Below are positions 47,230-59,683 of a stretch of 64,000 nt of DNA, piece by piece (the first letter of the stretch is position 1; each line of letters starts with the position of its first letter). The notes beneath the pieces are model-generated. The model made no database searches. It was not told where the DNA came from and was given only the letters and a program-made list of their open reading frames with translations. Origin of the DNA: Agrostemma githago (lineage: Eukaryota > Streptophyta > Magnoliopsida > Caryophyllales > Caryophyllaceae); contig OY288256.1 of assembly GCA_958450325.1 (NCBI GenBank), positions 42,860,953 through 42,924,952 on the forward strand. Reading direction: 5' to 3'. Both the position numbers and the translations under genes were made by a program.

Positions 47230-49396
47230 TGTAACATCCCTAAATTTTCGCGACCAAAATAGAAGAATAAAATAGGAAAATTTAAAGTCGTTACTCCGCA
47301 CTTAGCTCACAAGGCTAAGTACAAGGCAAAATAATATTATATGAATTAAAAAGAAATGTAAATCCGATAAATAATTAAATGAAAACGTTGAAGCGGAAGA
47401 CTTAACTCCCACAAAATCCAAAACGGTTTAAAACAACTTCAATCCAAAATTCAACATAAATATAAATAGTTTGGAGGTAAACGTTAAATAATAAATTTCT
47501 TCCTCGCTCAGCATCCCGAACCAAATGCACCCATGCAGCATATTAAATGTACCTATCAACTGTACCCAAAACATAAATAGGTACAGGTTCCAGCAGGGGA
47601 ACGACCCAAAACAAAGGACGTCAGCAAAGCTGAGTAAAATATATTATATTGAAAACGTAAAACAATAATTATAATTTGTAGTAAACTGAAATCAGAGTTA
47701 AATATTATTGTCTCAATACCAAACCAAAAGTACGGCGAAAACAGCAGTCAAAACCAAAATCAACCAAAATATGTTGTCACCACCTGTGTGCCAAGGTCCT
47801 ACCCTTTTAGCACGGTCTAGAGGTACCACCAATGCTTAGCTAGACTTACTAGTGCGCACTACTCACATTTGGGCAGTCAGAAGGATGAGGCTGCCAAAGG
47901 AGGAAGTCTAACTACCTAGCAAGTGAGGGCCGAAAAATCCCACTTAACACAACTCGTGCCAGGAGTTCAGTTTCGGGACGAAATCCCAAGGACGTCTCAG
48001 ACGCACCTTAACCTCATAGACAAACAGAGCTCCCAGAGTCTGTTATAACCACCAAATTATACCAAACTAATACCAATATGTGACTTGTGTCACAAAGTTC
48101 CAATATCCAAATATCACAAGAGTATCATAAAAATTCATCGCTGACAAAATAATTATAAAATCGTTTCAAAAATATAATTTAAACCGAACATGCTCTTTAC
48201 TTAAAGGTGAAAAGGTCAAAACGTCCTTACCTCTCAAGACGGTCAATATGAGCTATAATTAGTCCAAAAATTTCTTCTCCTCGAACCCACAAGCTACAAA
48301 TAATATAAATTGATTCAAAAACTTAATCCTCCAACTAATGTGTGTTAACTCAATCTACAGCATTAGTACTAACTTAACCCGGAGTACGAAATACTAAACA
48401 TTCCAATTACCCTTTAAATAACTACCTCCAAGGGTCATTATACATGAATAAGAGTTATAATAAATGGCTATCATGTTGTATACGTGTGACTTGTTGAACA
48501 ACAACACTTAAATGTTCCCTGGAATGCAAAAGCTAAACTCCCACTGCCGATTTCGTAGATATAATGCGACCAACCTCACACCCCAAAAACTTCTCACATA
48601 TTTCTTCCTCCTGACCAGCGGAGTAGCATCAGAAGATGTCCTGCTCTAATGACCCAGCCCAAACTTAACATGCCCTAAACCCAACCCGATACAGGCCATG
48701 ACGACGACTTGTCTAAACGACTATAAAATTGGGGACATACTCGACCAACGACAAAAGCAATCGGAAATTTAACAATGAACTAAAGACCGACCATACAATT
48801 GATTGAAAATGTGGTTACAAAATCGATAATTTATGTCAAGAGGACTGTTTAACCAAAACAGAGCAACAAGAAAAGGATTGAAACTCAAAATATTTGGACC
48901 TACTTCATATTGGTTCGTTAATTATAAAACAAAAAGTCCAATTGATTAAGAAACTTACAATTTAGATGGGAAGGATGTAAGCACGTGTTGGTATAAGCGA
49001 GACTCAAGAATCAATTGTCGATGGTGATTGAACGGTGAAACCGAAAGCAAGAAACAGAGGGAGAGAGGTACTAGAGCGGCAGAGAGGTTTGAGAAAAATA
49101 ATACTTTGTGGGGAAGTGAAATAAGGACACGGTAAAGGTTCATGTATAGGTTTTATTAGGTATTTCCCTTCTTTTTTTTCTTCTTTGTGTTTGACCCAAA
49201 TTCTAACCCGATACTACGTCGATTTATAAAATAACATTCCACTTTAAGAAGGTCAAAACCGATTTATTATAAGACGACCCAAAATACTATAATATTTATA
49301 ACGACATTAAAATATTTTTCCAACTTAAAATCCGATTTAAATAAAAGTAGGAAAGTCAAGCTTTATAATTGACTCGGAAAATAACGGGGTGTTACA
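47230..49396 (-). repeat. Gypsy copy B 3' LTR
   Basis: On the plus strand it begins TGTAACATCCC and ends CGGGGTGTTACA, the reverse complement of the solo LTR, and keeps the ~24 bp missing from the copy A 3' LTR. It is preceded by the target-site copy ATACA and copia sequence. Confidence 0.93.
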
Positions 49397-52147
49397 GACT
49401 TCCCTCCCTAAAACAAAACTTCGTCCTCGAAGTTTAAACTCATCCTCGAAAATAAAATCTCACATTACTCACGAATGTCCAAAATGACCTGTTCATTCCA
49501 TATGTTCAAAATCCACCAAAATGTCCATATATCCAAAATCCACCAAAATTTTCATATATCTCCAAAATAAATCATTTACTCCATATGACCAAAATCCGTC
49601 AAATTAAACACAACCTTAAAGATATCTCACATTTCTAATTTCTCAAAAATCCAAGAGCACCTAATTCCTCAGATTTTAAAATATACAACTTCACCACCAC
49701 CTACATCCACAAGATAAGATCACCTAATTCCATAAGATAATACCAATGTTCGAAACCACCACAATTCTCATACTCCTCTAAGGTAAAAGTATCACTTGCC
49801 AAGTTAAGAGCATGTCGGACAAAAATATTTAAATTAAATTTTGAAATTTTGAAATTCACAAGTTCAACCATTTTCCAAGTGCGTAATGCACAAAATCAAT
49901 CAGTCAATCAAATAAGTGCGTTGAGCACAAAATCACCAATATGTGCGTTGAGCACAAACAAATCACAAATATGTGCGTTGAGCACAAACAAACCACAAAC
50001 AAGTGTAAACAAGTCAATTTCAAGTAATAACTAATAACCAATGACATTGTGCTTATTAAGAATCGATAATAGTCAAAATATTCATATTTGTGACCAATAA
50101 ATAGATATTAGCATGAAATCACACAAGAACATGCTTAGTTTACCACAAAAACAAGTAGTCATGCATATTTCTACCCACCTTAAAATAAAGCATCGTTCTC
50201 GAAGCACGAAAAATTTACCTTAGGCAAAAAGATGAGGGTATTTATCTCTCATGGTTGGCTCAAGTTTCTCCCAAAATATTGGAACACATGTGTTCGCTAC
50301 CTAATATGCTATCCTTTGAAATCCCATGATATCCTACCACATAATGTATATAAGCATCAACAAATTGGTTCTTCTCTCACATATTTTTTTTCATGGGAAT
50401 AAAATGTGCACTCTTAATTAATCTATTAATTATACCCAAATCATATTATTACCTTTCTGACCTTTGCAACCCAACTATAAAATCCATAAAGATGAAACTC
50501 CACTTCCACTCGGGAACTTCTAAAGGTTGTAACTTTCCTTGAGGTCTCCTATATTCATTATTAAACTTCAAAAATGTCAAGTATCGAGCCACAAAATCTT
50601 CAATTTGTTTCCAATACTAGACCATCAAAATTCTAGTTCCAAATAAGCATGCATTTTATCACCTCCCAAATAAACATAATACATCTTTTCCTTTAATTCC
50701 TTTTGGTAAGGTTCGCAAATTATATCTCAACACTTAATAAATCCATTGTCATCGCGCTTGACAAAGCGGACTCATTCACCGATCAACTTATCCTAGAAAA
50801 ATTTATCACCACCTTGCAACTCTAATAACACCCCTCAATTCACTCTCAACAGATAACACTAAATGGGGTTCCTAATTTTGCCATTTTGATCCCAAATGAA
50901 AAATTACTCCAGACATTAACCACCACATTGGCATTTCTTACTTGATACTGAATCTCGATCTTATAGTCCTTAATCAACTCCAACCACCTCCTCCACCTCA
51001 CATTCAGTCCTACTGGGCTCTGGATAAATATATATTTTAAACTTTTGTGATCATAAAAACCTTAAATGGTACACCAAATAGATAATGTCTCCAAATTTTC
51101 GAGGTAACAACTACGGTTGCTAACTTTAAATCATAAGTAGGGTAGTTTTTTCCATAAAGGTGCAAATGCCTAAACACATAAACTATCATTCTCTTTTTCT
51201 GCTGAAAAACACAACTAATCCATTCTTAAAAAGAATATTTATATACTTCATAAGTTTCATTTTCATCCGGCAAGGTCAACCCACAACAGTGGTCAAATTT
51301 TTCTTTAAAATTCGAAACGATTCTTCACACCCCTCAACCCAATGAAATTTTATGTCTTCCTACATCAGTGTAGTCATTAATCTATCTATTTAAAAAAATC
51401 CTTCACAAATCTCCTATAATGACCATCTAAACCCAAAAGCGACGAATTTCAGTCACAAATTTCTGTTTAGGTCACTCCTTAACAGGATCTACTGATACTT
51501 CATCCTTAGATATAATATTCCCCAAAATTACTCGTACCAGCCAAAAATTACACCTCGAAACTTTAGCAAATACTAATTTCCTCTCAAGATGCCTAAGAAA
51601 ATTTGTAAATGTTCCTCATGCCCTTCTTCATTCCTTGAATAAATAACTATGTCATCAATGAAAATCTAAACAAATTTATCTAGGTAAGTCCTCAAAGTTC
51701 GGTTCATCTAAGTCCATAAACACATCAGGTGCACTAATCAACCCAAAAAGCATCACAGTAAACTCACAATGAAAATATATATCTAGTAGAAAATGTACTC
51801 TTAGATAAGTCCTTAAGCGCTATCATTAATTAATGGTACTCAAATTGCAAATCAATTTTAGGGAAAATAAAAGATCCCTTCAACTAGTCAAATAAGTCAT
51901 CAATCCTGGGTAAGGGAATCTTATTCTATATAGTAACTTGATTCAATTTCCGATAATCAATACATAATCTTAAATTTTCATCCTTCTTTTTCCACAAATA
52001 AATTAGGGTCACCCCAAGGCGGCACACCACGCCTAATTCATCCCAAAATAACATCAAAGTAGGGTATTGAAAATTCTATCAGGTTTGCCTTAAAATCATG
52101 TTCACCAATAAAAACTGACACATCCCTATAAACCATCTAACAGTTTA
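49397..52147 (-). pseudogene. Gypsy copy B pol remnant and spacer
   Basis: Inverted counterpart of 38398-41092, with the same decayed RT/integrase words and the CGTTGAGCACAAA repeat (49918-49990). No long frame. The ORF at 49849-50034 is a shadow of the repeat. Confidence 0.78.
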
Positions 52148-53596
52148 CTAAGTCCCCAGATGGCATGGCAAAATCATAATCCAAAATGTCACTAGAGTAA
52201 CATTCATTTTATCCTCAAACTTAGTCGAAATTAAAGAGTGAGATGTACCAGAATCAAATAGAACATGAGCTAAAACAGAGTTTACTAGAAAATTACCCGA
52301 AACGATGTCTGTGTTTTCGGCTTCCTCCCTATTCATGACATAGAGCTTCCCAGTAGGCTTTTTGCTATTCTGTGCAGCATTTACTTGGCCCGCGGGTTTA
52401 CTAGCTGCGGTAATGTTGGTCTGAGTCGGAGCTGGATTCCTAAAATTATTGTTGGTTGTGGACCTACCAATATTCTGTGTGTTTCCATGACCCTCAAATC
52501 GGTTATTCTGATTCACACTAGCATTAGCAGATTGCGTAGCACGAGGTTTCCCCGCCTTCTTGTTCCTACACTCGAATTCTCGATGTCCTAACTTCCCGGA
52601 CCAGTAGCATGTCACCTTATTTCCTTGACAGTCAACGCCTGGGTGATCTCCCTTGCATAACTTACAGTAGTAATGTGGGGTAAAGTCATTAGTTGTTCCC
52701 TGATTTTTACCTCTTCAGCTATTAATTTCTTCCTTCTCATTCCCTCCAAAAGATCGAGACTTGTGTTGGGTGTTATTATTAGCATTGAAATTCCCTCTCT
52801 TTGCTGGGTTGTCAGATTGATTCCCCTGAAACTCCCTCTTCTTAGTCCCAGTACTTCCCATCTCAACCTCCATCTTCTGGTTACTCCTCTCAATATTAAC
52901 AGCCCTAGCATAGACATCTCTTAATGAAGTGAATGTCTCTCCAACAAACCTACCCTTAATCTTCCAATGTAACTTATCCTCAAACCTAGATGCTTTAATC
53001 CCCTTAGTTGGCACTAACTCCTTAGCAAAACAACTAAGCTCAATAAATTTATTATAAAAGTCTTTCACACTCATCTCATCGGTTTGCTTTAGGTCTCCAA
53101 ATTCAGCTAATTTTTTATGTTTCACATGTTCTGGGAAAAATTCTGCTTCTAATATCTCCTTAAGAGTATCCCGGTCTTTATCATATAATGTATGTGTGCC
53201 ATTTGGATTTCTAATCCTAATTGGTTTCATAAAGTCATCTTTCACAGTCTGCCACCAAATATCCGCCTCTTCTTTCAGATAGAAGACAGCGATCCTAGCC
53301 TGAAATTCATGTGGACAACCTACAGCTAGAAAAAATTTCTCCATCTTCCTAACCTAATTATGTAGTTCATTAGGATCCCCTTTCCCAGTAAAAGTCGGCG
53401 GTTTCTTCTTCTGTACCGCTTCAGACATTCCAGCAACATTGGGTGTAGGATCATTCTCATTCTCAACTTTATCATTCATATTCTGGGTAACAGTGGTCAT
53501 TTGTTGCACAGCTTGGAGAAGAGCTGCATTCTGAGCTATCAATTGTGCCATCATAGTGACCATATCATTGTTTTCATTTTCTCTTCGTGGAGGCAT
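52148..53596 (-). pseudogene. Gypsy copy B gag-protease
   Basis: Same gag start (ATG ends at 53594) and domains as copy A. It has the shared TAG after 'NELHN' (near 53354-53356), plus a new TGA after KEEINS (near 52715), where copy A has Trp. The zinc knuckle reads CYWSGKLGHREFEC: the second Cys is Ser. Unlike copy A, gag continues in frame into the protease (AAQNSKKPTGKLY, then DSGTSHSLIS). The two copies therefore carry different additional lesions. Confidence 0.88.
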
Positions 53597-53933
53597 TGTT
53601 ACTATAGATATAAACAATATTCTATTAAGTTCAAGCAAAAGAAAGTTCAATCACCAATCACAAATATTAATGTAAGTAGCATTCTTCTCTATCACAATTC
53701 AATTAGATAAGGATAGTAACAGTACTAAACCATGACAATTATAAATATAAATAAAATAATTCATGCGTATGCAATGCACCCAATCAACCCAACACTCTAT
53801 TTTTATACAAAAGGCAAAGATTTTATTTTAATAATAATTTCAAATATAAAGATAAAAGTTTTTTTTTAAACCATTTCAAATTTTGCAAAACATTTCGGAA
53901 AGACCTATTGCTCTGATACGAACTGTAACAGCC

Positions 53934-55955
53934 CTAAATTTTCGCGACCAAAATAGAAGAATAAAATAGGAAAATTTAAAGTCGTTACTCCGCACTTAGC
54001 TCACAAGGCTAAGTACAAGGCAAAATAATATTATATGAATTAAAAAGAAATGTAAATCCGATAAATAATTAAATGAAAACGTTGCAGCGGAAGACTTAAC
54101 TCCCACAAAATCCAAAACGGTTTAAAACAACTTCAATCTAAAATTCAACATAAATATAAATAGTTTGGAGGTAAACGTTAAATAATAAATTCCTTCCTCG
54201 CTCAGCATCCCGAACCAAATGCACCCATGCAGCATATTAATTGTACCTATCAACTGTACCCAAAACATAAATAGGTACAAGTTCCAGCGGGGGAACGACC
54301 CAAAACAAAGGACGTCAGCAAAGCTGAGTAAAATATATTATATTGAAAACGTAAAACAATAATTATAATTTGTAGTAAACTGAAATCAGAGTTAAATATT
54401 ATTGTCTCAATACCAAACCAAAAGTACTGTGAAAACAGCAGTCAAAACCAAAATCAACCAAAATATATTGTCACCACCTGTGTGCCAAGGTCCTACCCTT
54501 TTAGCACGGTCTAGAGGTACCACCTATGCTTTGCTAGACTTACTATAGTGCGCACTACTCACATTTGGGCAGTCAGAAGGATGAGGCTGCCAAAGGAGGA
54601 AGTCTAACTACCTAGCAAGTGGGGGCCGGAAAATCCCACTTAACAGAACTCGGGCGAGGAGTTCAGTTTCGGGATGAAATCCCAGGGACGTCTCAGATGC
54701 ACCTTAACCTCATAGACCAAGAGAGCTCCCAGAGTCTGTTATAACCACCAAAAATTGTACCAAACTAATACCAATATGTGACTTGTGTCACAAAGTTCCA
54801 ATATCAAAAATATCACAAGAGTATCATAAAAATTCATCGTTGACAAAATAATTATAAAATCGTTTCAAAAATATAATTTAAACCGAACATGCTCTTTACT
54901 TAAAGGTGAAAAGGTCAAAACGTCCTTACCTCTCAAGACGGTCAATATGAGCTATAATTAGTCCAAAAATTCCATCTCCTCGAACCCACAAGCTACAAAT
55001 AATATAAATTGATTCAAAAACTTAATCCTCCAACTAATGTGTGTTAACTCAATGTAGAACATTAGTACTAACTTAACCCGGAGTACGAAACACTAAATTA
55101 AACATTCCAATTACCCTTTAAATAACTACCTCCAAGGGTCACTATACATGAATAAGAGTTATTATAAATGGCTATCATGTTGTACACGTGTGACTTGTTG
55201 AACAACAACACTTAAATGTTCCCTGGAATGCAAAAGCTAAACTCCCACTGCCGATTTCGTAGATACAATGCGACCAACCTCACACCCCAAAAACTTCTCA
55301 CATATTTCTTCCTCCTGACCAGCGGAGTAGCATCAGAAGATGTCCTGCTCTAATGACCCACGCCCAAACTTAACATGCCCTAAAACCAACCCGATACAGG
55401 CCATGACGACGACTTGTCTAGACGACCATAAAATAGGGGACATACTCGACCAACGACAAAAGCAATCGGAAATTTAATAATGAACTAAAGACCGACCATA
55501 CAATTGATTGAAAATTTGGTTACAAAATCGATAATTTATGTCAAGAGGACTGTTTAACCAAAACAGAGCAACAAGAAAAGGATCGAAACTCAAAATATTT
55601 GGACCTACTTCATATTTGGTTCGTTAATTATAAAACAAAAAGGCCAATTGATTAAGAAACTTACAATTTAGATGGGAAGGATGTAAGCACGTGTTGGTAT
55701 AAGCGAGACTCAAGAACCAATTGTCGATGGTGATTGAACGGTGAAACCGAAAGCAAGAAACAGAGGGAGAGAGGTACTAGAGCGGCAGAGAGGTTTGAGA
55801 AAAATAATACTTTGTGATGGGAAGTGAAACAAGGACACGGTAAAGGTTCATGTATAGGTTTTATTAGGTATTTCCCTTTTTTTCTTCTTTGTGTTTGACC
55901 CAAATTCTAACCCGATACTACATCGATTTATAAAATAACGTTCCACTTTAAGAAG
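53934..55955 (-). repeat. Gypsy copy B 5' LTR (truncated)
   Basis: On the plus strand starts TGTAACAGCCC and ends CTTTAAGAAG, with the same ~150-bp truncation as copy A. The flanking sequence continues 'tgtgtccgg', as in copy A. Confidence 0.9.
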
Positions 55956-57233
55956 TGTGTCCGGTAACGAACATAAACAAAACTCAGGAACAAAATTCGC
56001 CCACATTAACTGATTTACGTATCGCTTAAATGTCCTACAAATACTACCCGCACTTTACCCTGTTATTTGTACCCGCTTTAGTTATTCTGTTCCAAAAAAT
56101 AAGGCGATCACTTCATCCTCGGAATGTTCAACGCAGATCAGCCACAGTTTTCAAATACAGTTCCAGCATTGATGGGTAGGGATTTGTCGCGGAATCCCAA
56201 CCGTCAATAATATAACCGGCTATTCCTACGGTAGATAGGGCAAGTCGGGTCGAATCCACGGGGACGGTAATGTATAGCCTAGACTAAGGTCGCCTAAATA
56301 CGAGACTAAGTCAACGAGCTAAGCTAAACTAGAGAATGATAGAAGGGGAGAAAGCTAGACTAAGACTAAGGTGCCGGAGAAACAAACAAAGAAACGGGCT
56401 AGGATTAGGTCGGGGTCAAAGCGTAACGGAATGGTCAAGGGATAACTAGAGCGAGGGTGGTAGTAGGGTAATCTAGGTTGGTCCGGGCTCTCGCAACTTT
56501 GGCCTACCTAGAGGTTCATCCTATAACCCATCTCGGCGACACACACGACAAACGGGGTTCTAGCGCGCTATGGTGGCCTAGGTCGCATCCAGGCTCTCGC
56601 TACTTAGACCGACCTAGGGGTCGTCCTCACCGGGCTCTCGCTACGTAGTGAGGGAACCGAACCCACAATTAAACCATCACCCACAAGAGAAAGGCAAGAA
56701 AAACAAGTATTTGCAACTACTAGTCATTCAAGCATTTCAACAAACATGTGATGTGCACCAAACCAAGAGGAAACCCAAATCTTCCACCAACATCTCTAAC
56801 AATCCCTTAATCATCCAACTAACACCCTAATCACCCTACTAACCCTAGCAAGAACACTACTCTAACATAATCAAACTATATCTAACAAGAACAAGATGGA
56901 TCAACAAAAGAAAACAAAACAAACATAAACAAACTAACAAGTATGAAGAACAAAACAATAATCTAGAACTAAAGATTGAAACTTGAATAACAAAAATAAA
57001 GATTAAGAGGAAAAGGAAGAGGAGATTACCATACTAGTGAAGAAGAGAGAACAAAACTTGCATTAATGAAGAAAACCCAAAACAAACACCTAAGGTTATC
57101 AATCTTGAATGGATTTTGAAGAATTCCCTTAATACAAGACTAAACTAGGATTAACAACTAATTAAAGACTAATCTACTCTAATCTAAGCTAATCTAACCT
57201 AAAATAATCTAGGGTTTTGTGTCTAATGAAGTG
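55956..57233 (-). repeat. Retroelement-like noncoding DNA (repeat R superfamily?)
   Basis: The first ~45 bp match the copy A junction. From about 56150 there is sequence with 'gggtcgaatccacggggacgg' (56245-56270), similar in layout to repeat R (ggtcggtccacagggatgac at 30537). It also has CCTAGGTCG/GGCTCTCGC repeats (56480-56645) and an AC-rich stretch. No protein motif; ORFs here are short. Confidence 0.4.
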
Positions 57234-57488
57234 CATATAACATATGATGTCTTAATACAAGAGGGGGGGGGGGGTATGTAGGGTTACAAGTGGAAAGGAG
57301 ATGACACAATGCGATTGCGGGCTGAACTGGGCTCATCCCGGTCGGGATGAGTTGGTCCCGATCGGGATGAGGTGGTCCCGGTCGGGATGGACCCAAGACA
57401 GCAGCAGCTCATTCGTGCACTTCAACCGGGACGGGTTGAGGCCATCCCGAACGGGATGAGCCTTGTTGAGGACATCATATGTTATATG
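57234..57488. repeat. 255-bp segment bounded by perfect 18-bp inverted repeats
   Basis: The left CATATAACATATGATGTC (57234-57251) is the exact reverse complement of the right end (57471-57488). Inside are a run of 12 G (57263-57274) and short units with the palindrome TCCCGGTCGGGA or variants at about 57336, 57356, 57376 and 57449. No target duplication is apparent. It could be a small inverted-repeat element. Confidence 0.7.
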
Positions 57489-57671
57489 AAGGACACGATT
57501 AGCAAACGAAATTAAAACTATAATCGTTACTGAAATTAAAATTATACGTAATTTGAAACGATCACCAGCGTAATTCAAACATTGAAAAATACATTGCATG
57601 CAAGGCGATCATTAAGCAACCATCTATGTACACCACAACTAAACTCAGATGCTTATTTCTGTTCCAAGCAT

Positions 57672-58157
57672 TTAATCAACGTAGAAATCCCGGTAGATTT
57701 TGTTCAAAGCATCCATAACATGTCCATAGGTACCAAATTCTTCAGCTTCGCCCAAGTACGTTCCAACATAGCAGCACCAGATTGACAACATACGGTAGTC
57801 CGTCTCCGTTGATAGATACTTCTCATCCTCCCAAGAAGCAACCAAACAATGAGGACCAGCTAGGTGATCCCATTGGCCGACCATTGCTTCCTTGGTCTTT
57901 CCTTCATTTTCAAACTCCCTTTGGAGTTTGTAGGCCATGAAGTAGTTTGGTAGCCTTGCTCCAAACTCTACTACCACCGCCCTCTCGAAATCAAGCGTCG
58001 GCGATATGCATGGATCTAACCTAACCACATCGTACCCAAGGTATATTAGTCTCATCTTCAGAATGTGCAAATTTTGGCATATATACCATCCGTCTTGCAC
58101 GTCGTACGCCATGTTGTCGAATATGCACTTAGGTGGCCACATCAACTCTCTATACAT
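57672..58157 (-). CDS. Unrecognised 161-aa protein
   Basis: An ATG-to-stop frame, starting MYRELMWPPKCIFDNMAYDV and ending YRDFYVD. The protein is rich in Trp, Tyr and Cys, has no signal peptide or membrane segment that I can see, and has a balanced, protein-like composition with an open frame. I do not recognise the family. It could be a single-exon gene, one exon of a larger gene, or a captured fragment. It lies between retroelement-like DNA and 1.2 kb of unassigned DNA and has no other copy in the window, unlike most of its surroundings. No promoter was identified. Confidence 0.45.
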   Translation of the reverse strand: MYRELMWPPKCIFDNMAYDVQDGWYICQNLHILKMRLIYLGYDVVRLDPCISPTLDFERAVVVEFGARLPNYFMAYKLQREFENEGKTKEAMVGQWDHLAGPHCLVASWEDEKYLSTETDYRMLSIWCCYVGTYLGEAEEFGTYGHVMDALNKIYRDFYVD

Positions 58158-59325
58158 TTTTAGTGTTTTGATAGAGTAGGTAGTTAGGAAGCTTAAAAAA
58201 TGACTAGATTTGCATGCAATTAAGACGTTTTAACCTTATGGTGAAATGAAGTTGCCTATTTAATTTTGATTATATATTGGGATTGCAATGACTGTTTGGC
58301 TTCCGTTTAGAGCATATGGCTATGCTAAAGCTTTTTGTCGACCTTAGTACTAACACAGTCTATTCGTCTTAATTACTAGAATTTCAAAACATCGGATATT
58401 GTACTAATAGATTAAATTATCGTTAATTTCACGTCACTCAACGCGTACTCGATCATATTTCGAAACTAGCTGGGTCAATTTTAGAGATCGTTGACTTAGA
58501 AATAGTATTTGGCCCAACCGATTATTGGGTTAGTCATATATATGATAATTGTGAATTAGTCAATCGGACCCTATATTTGGGCCATTTATATTTTCTGTCA
58601 TTCTTAATTTCTGCGGCCCAGTTATGTAGTTTGGGTTACAAGCTTTATCGGATTTGTTACTCGACGAAGTTCAGACCAATAACTTATTCGGCCTCACAGT
58701 TCGTGATGGACTAATAAATACATAATAAAATATACCAAGTACGATATGAGATGTGGTACTACTTCAAATCAAGTTACAACCCGTTCTGTGAATTTAGTTG
58801 GTTTGCTATTGGTAAATGAAAATGTGGAGTTTAATTAGAAATGTCATTGTAAATGTGAGTACATATTACGAATTTATATGAAGTTTTATTTATGTTTTTT
58901 TTTTTACTAACATAGATTAATTTCGTGGGTATCAACATTTAACGAAAATGCACAACATAGTGTATTATACTCAGTAATGGGAACTTCTCTGGTGGATGAT
59001 TTGGGATTGTACAACATAATACGAAAACCGATCTTCTTTTCTACTAAGACATTCTTCTAACATTACACATAGACGTCAATACTAATGACTTATTCAGTTA
59101 AATGTAACTGTGCATTGTTCGTTCACTGTTATTATACATTGTAATTATGTTTTTCTAAATTTTGTCATCCACATGTACTTATGTTCAACTTATTCTTGGC
59201 CCAATTGACTTTCTATCATCGGCATTCCAACGACTATACATTGGTAGCTGGCCCATCCCAAATTCCTAGCCCATGAAGAACATTTATGGAGCCCAAAAAA
59301 GTGTAGGCGAACGATGCGTTCGGAT
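58158..59325. other. Unassigned AT-rich DNA
   Basis: No open frame, repeat copy or transposon terminus is recognised. It may include the upstream region of the 161-aa ORF. Words such as 'ggcccaa' and 'tgggcc' recur but with no clear order. Confidence 0.4.
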
Positions 59326-59683
59326 GTAAAATGTATTTTTCTAAAAAGTATTTCTAATTAATTACGATTTACAACAAACAAACCGACTGGACGAACATGA
59401 CATTATTTTAATGACAACCAACATAATTGTTTTCCTTTGTGATGATTTATTTAAACATCTAATTACATATTGTGTTCCATGATAACGACTGGTAACATAG
59501 AATGTCGAAGATATTGTGTAACATGCAAACTATATGTTCGCTCACTTTTTCGCTTGCCTAATAACACCTAAAGTAACTAAAGTCTAATAACGGATAACCT
59601 ACTTTTAGGTGTGTCTCCAATCAACTCTATACATAAATATAAACGAACAACCCGTGAAGGTTCTTCACGGGTATTGCACTAGT
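59326..59683 (+). mobile_element. Helitron H4 3' portion, copy 2
   Basis: Direct copy of 43660-44016, ending CCCGTGAAGGTTCTTCACGG, then 'gtattgcactag' and T. Same relation to H1 as at 44 kb. Confidence 0.75.

Larger units (their letters stand above)
47230..55955 (-). mobile_element. Gypsy retrotransposon copy B, inverted duplicate of copy A
   Basis: 3' LTR 47230-49396, internal 49397-53933, truncated 5' LTR 53934-55955, all read on the minus strand. It has the same 5' truncation, gag TAG codon, copia flank and upstream junction as copy A. It differs by point changes and small indels, so the two are diverged duplicates. Confidence 0.9.
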
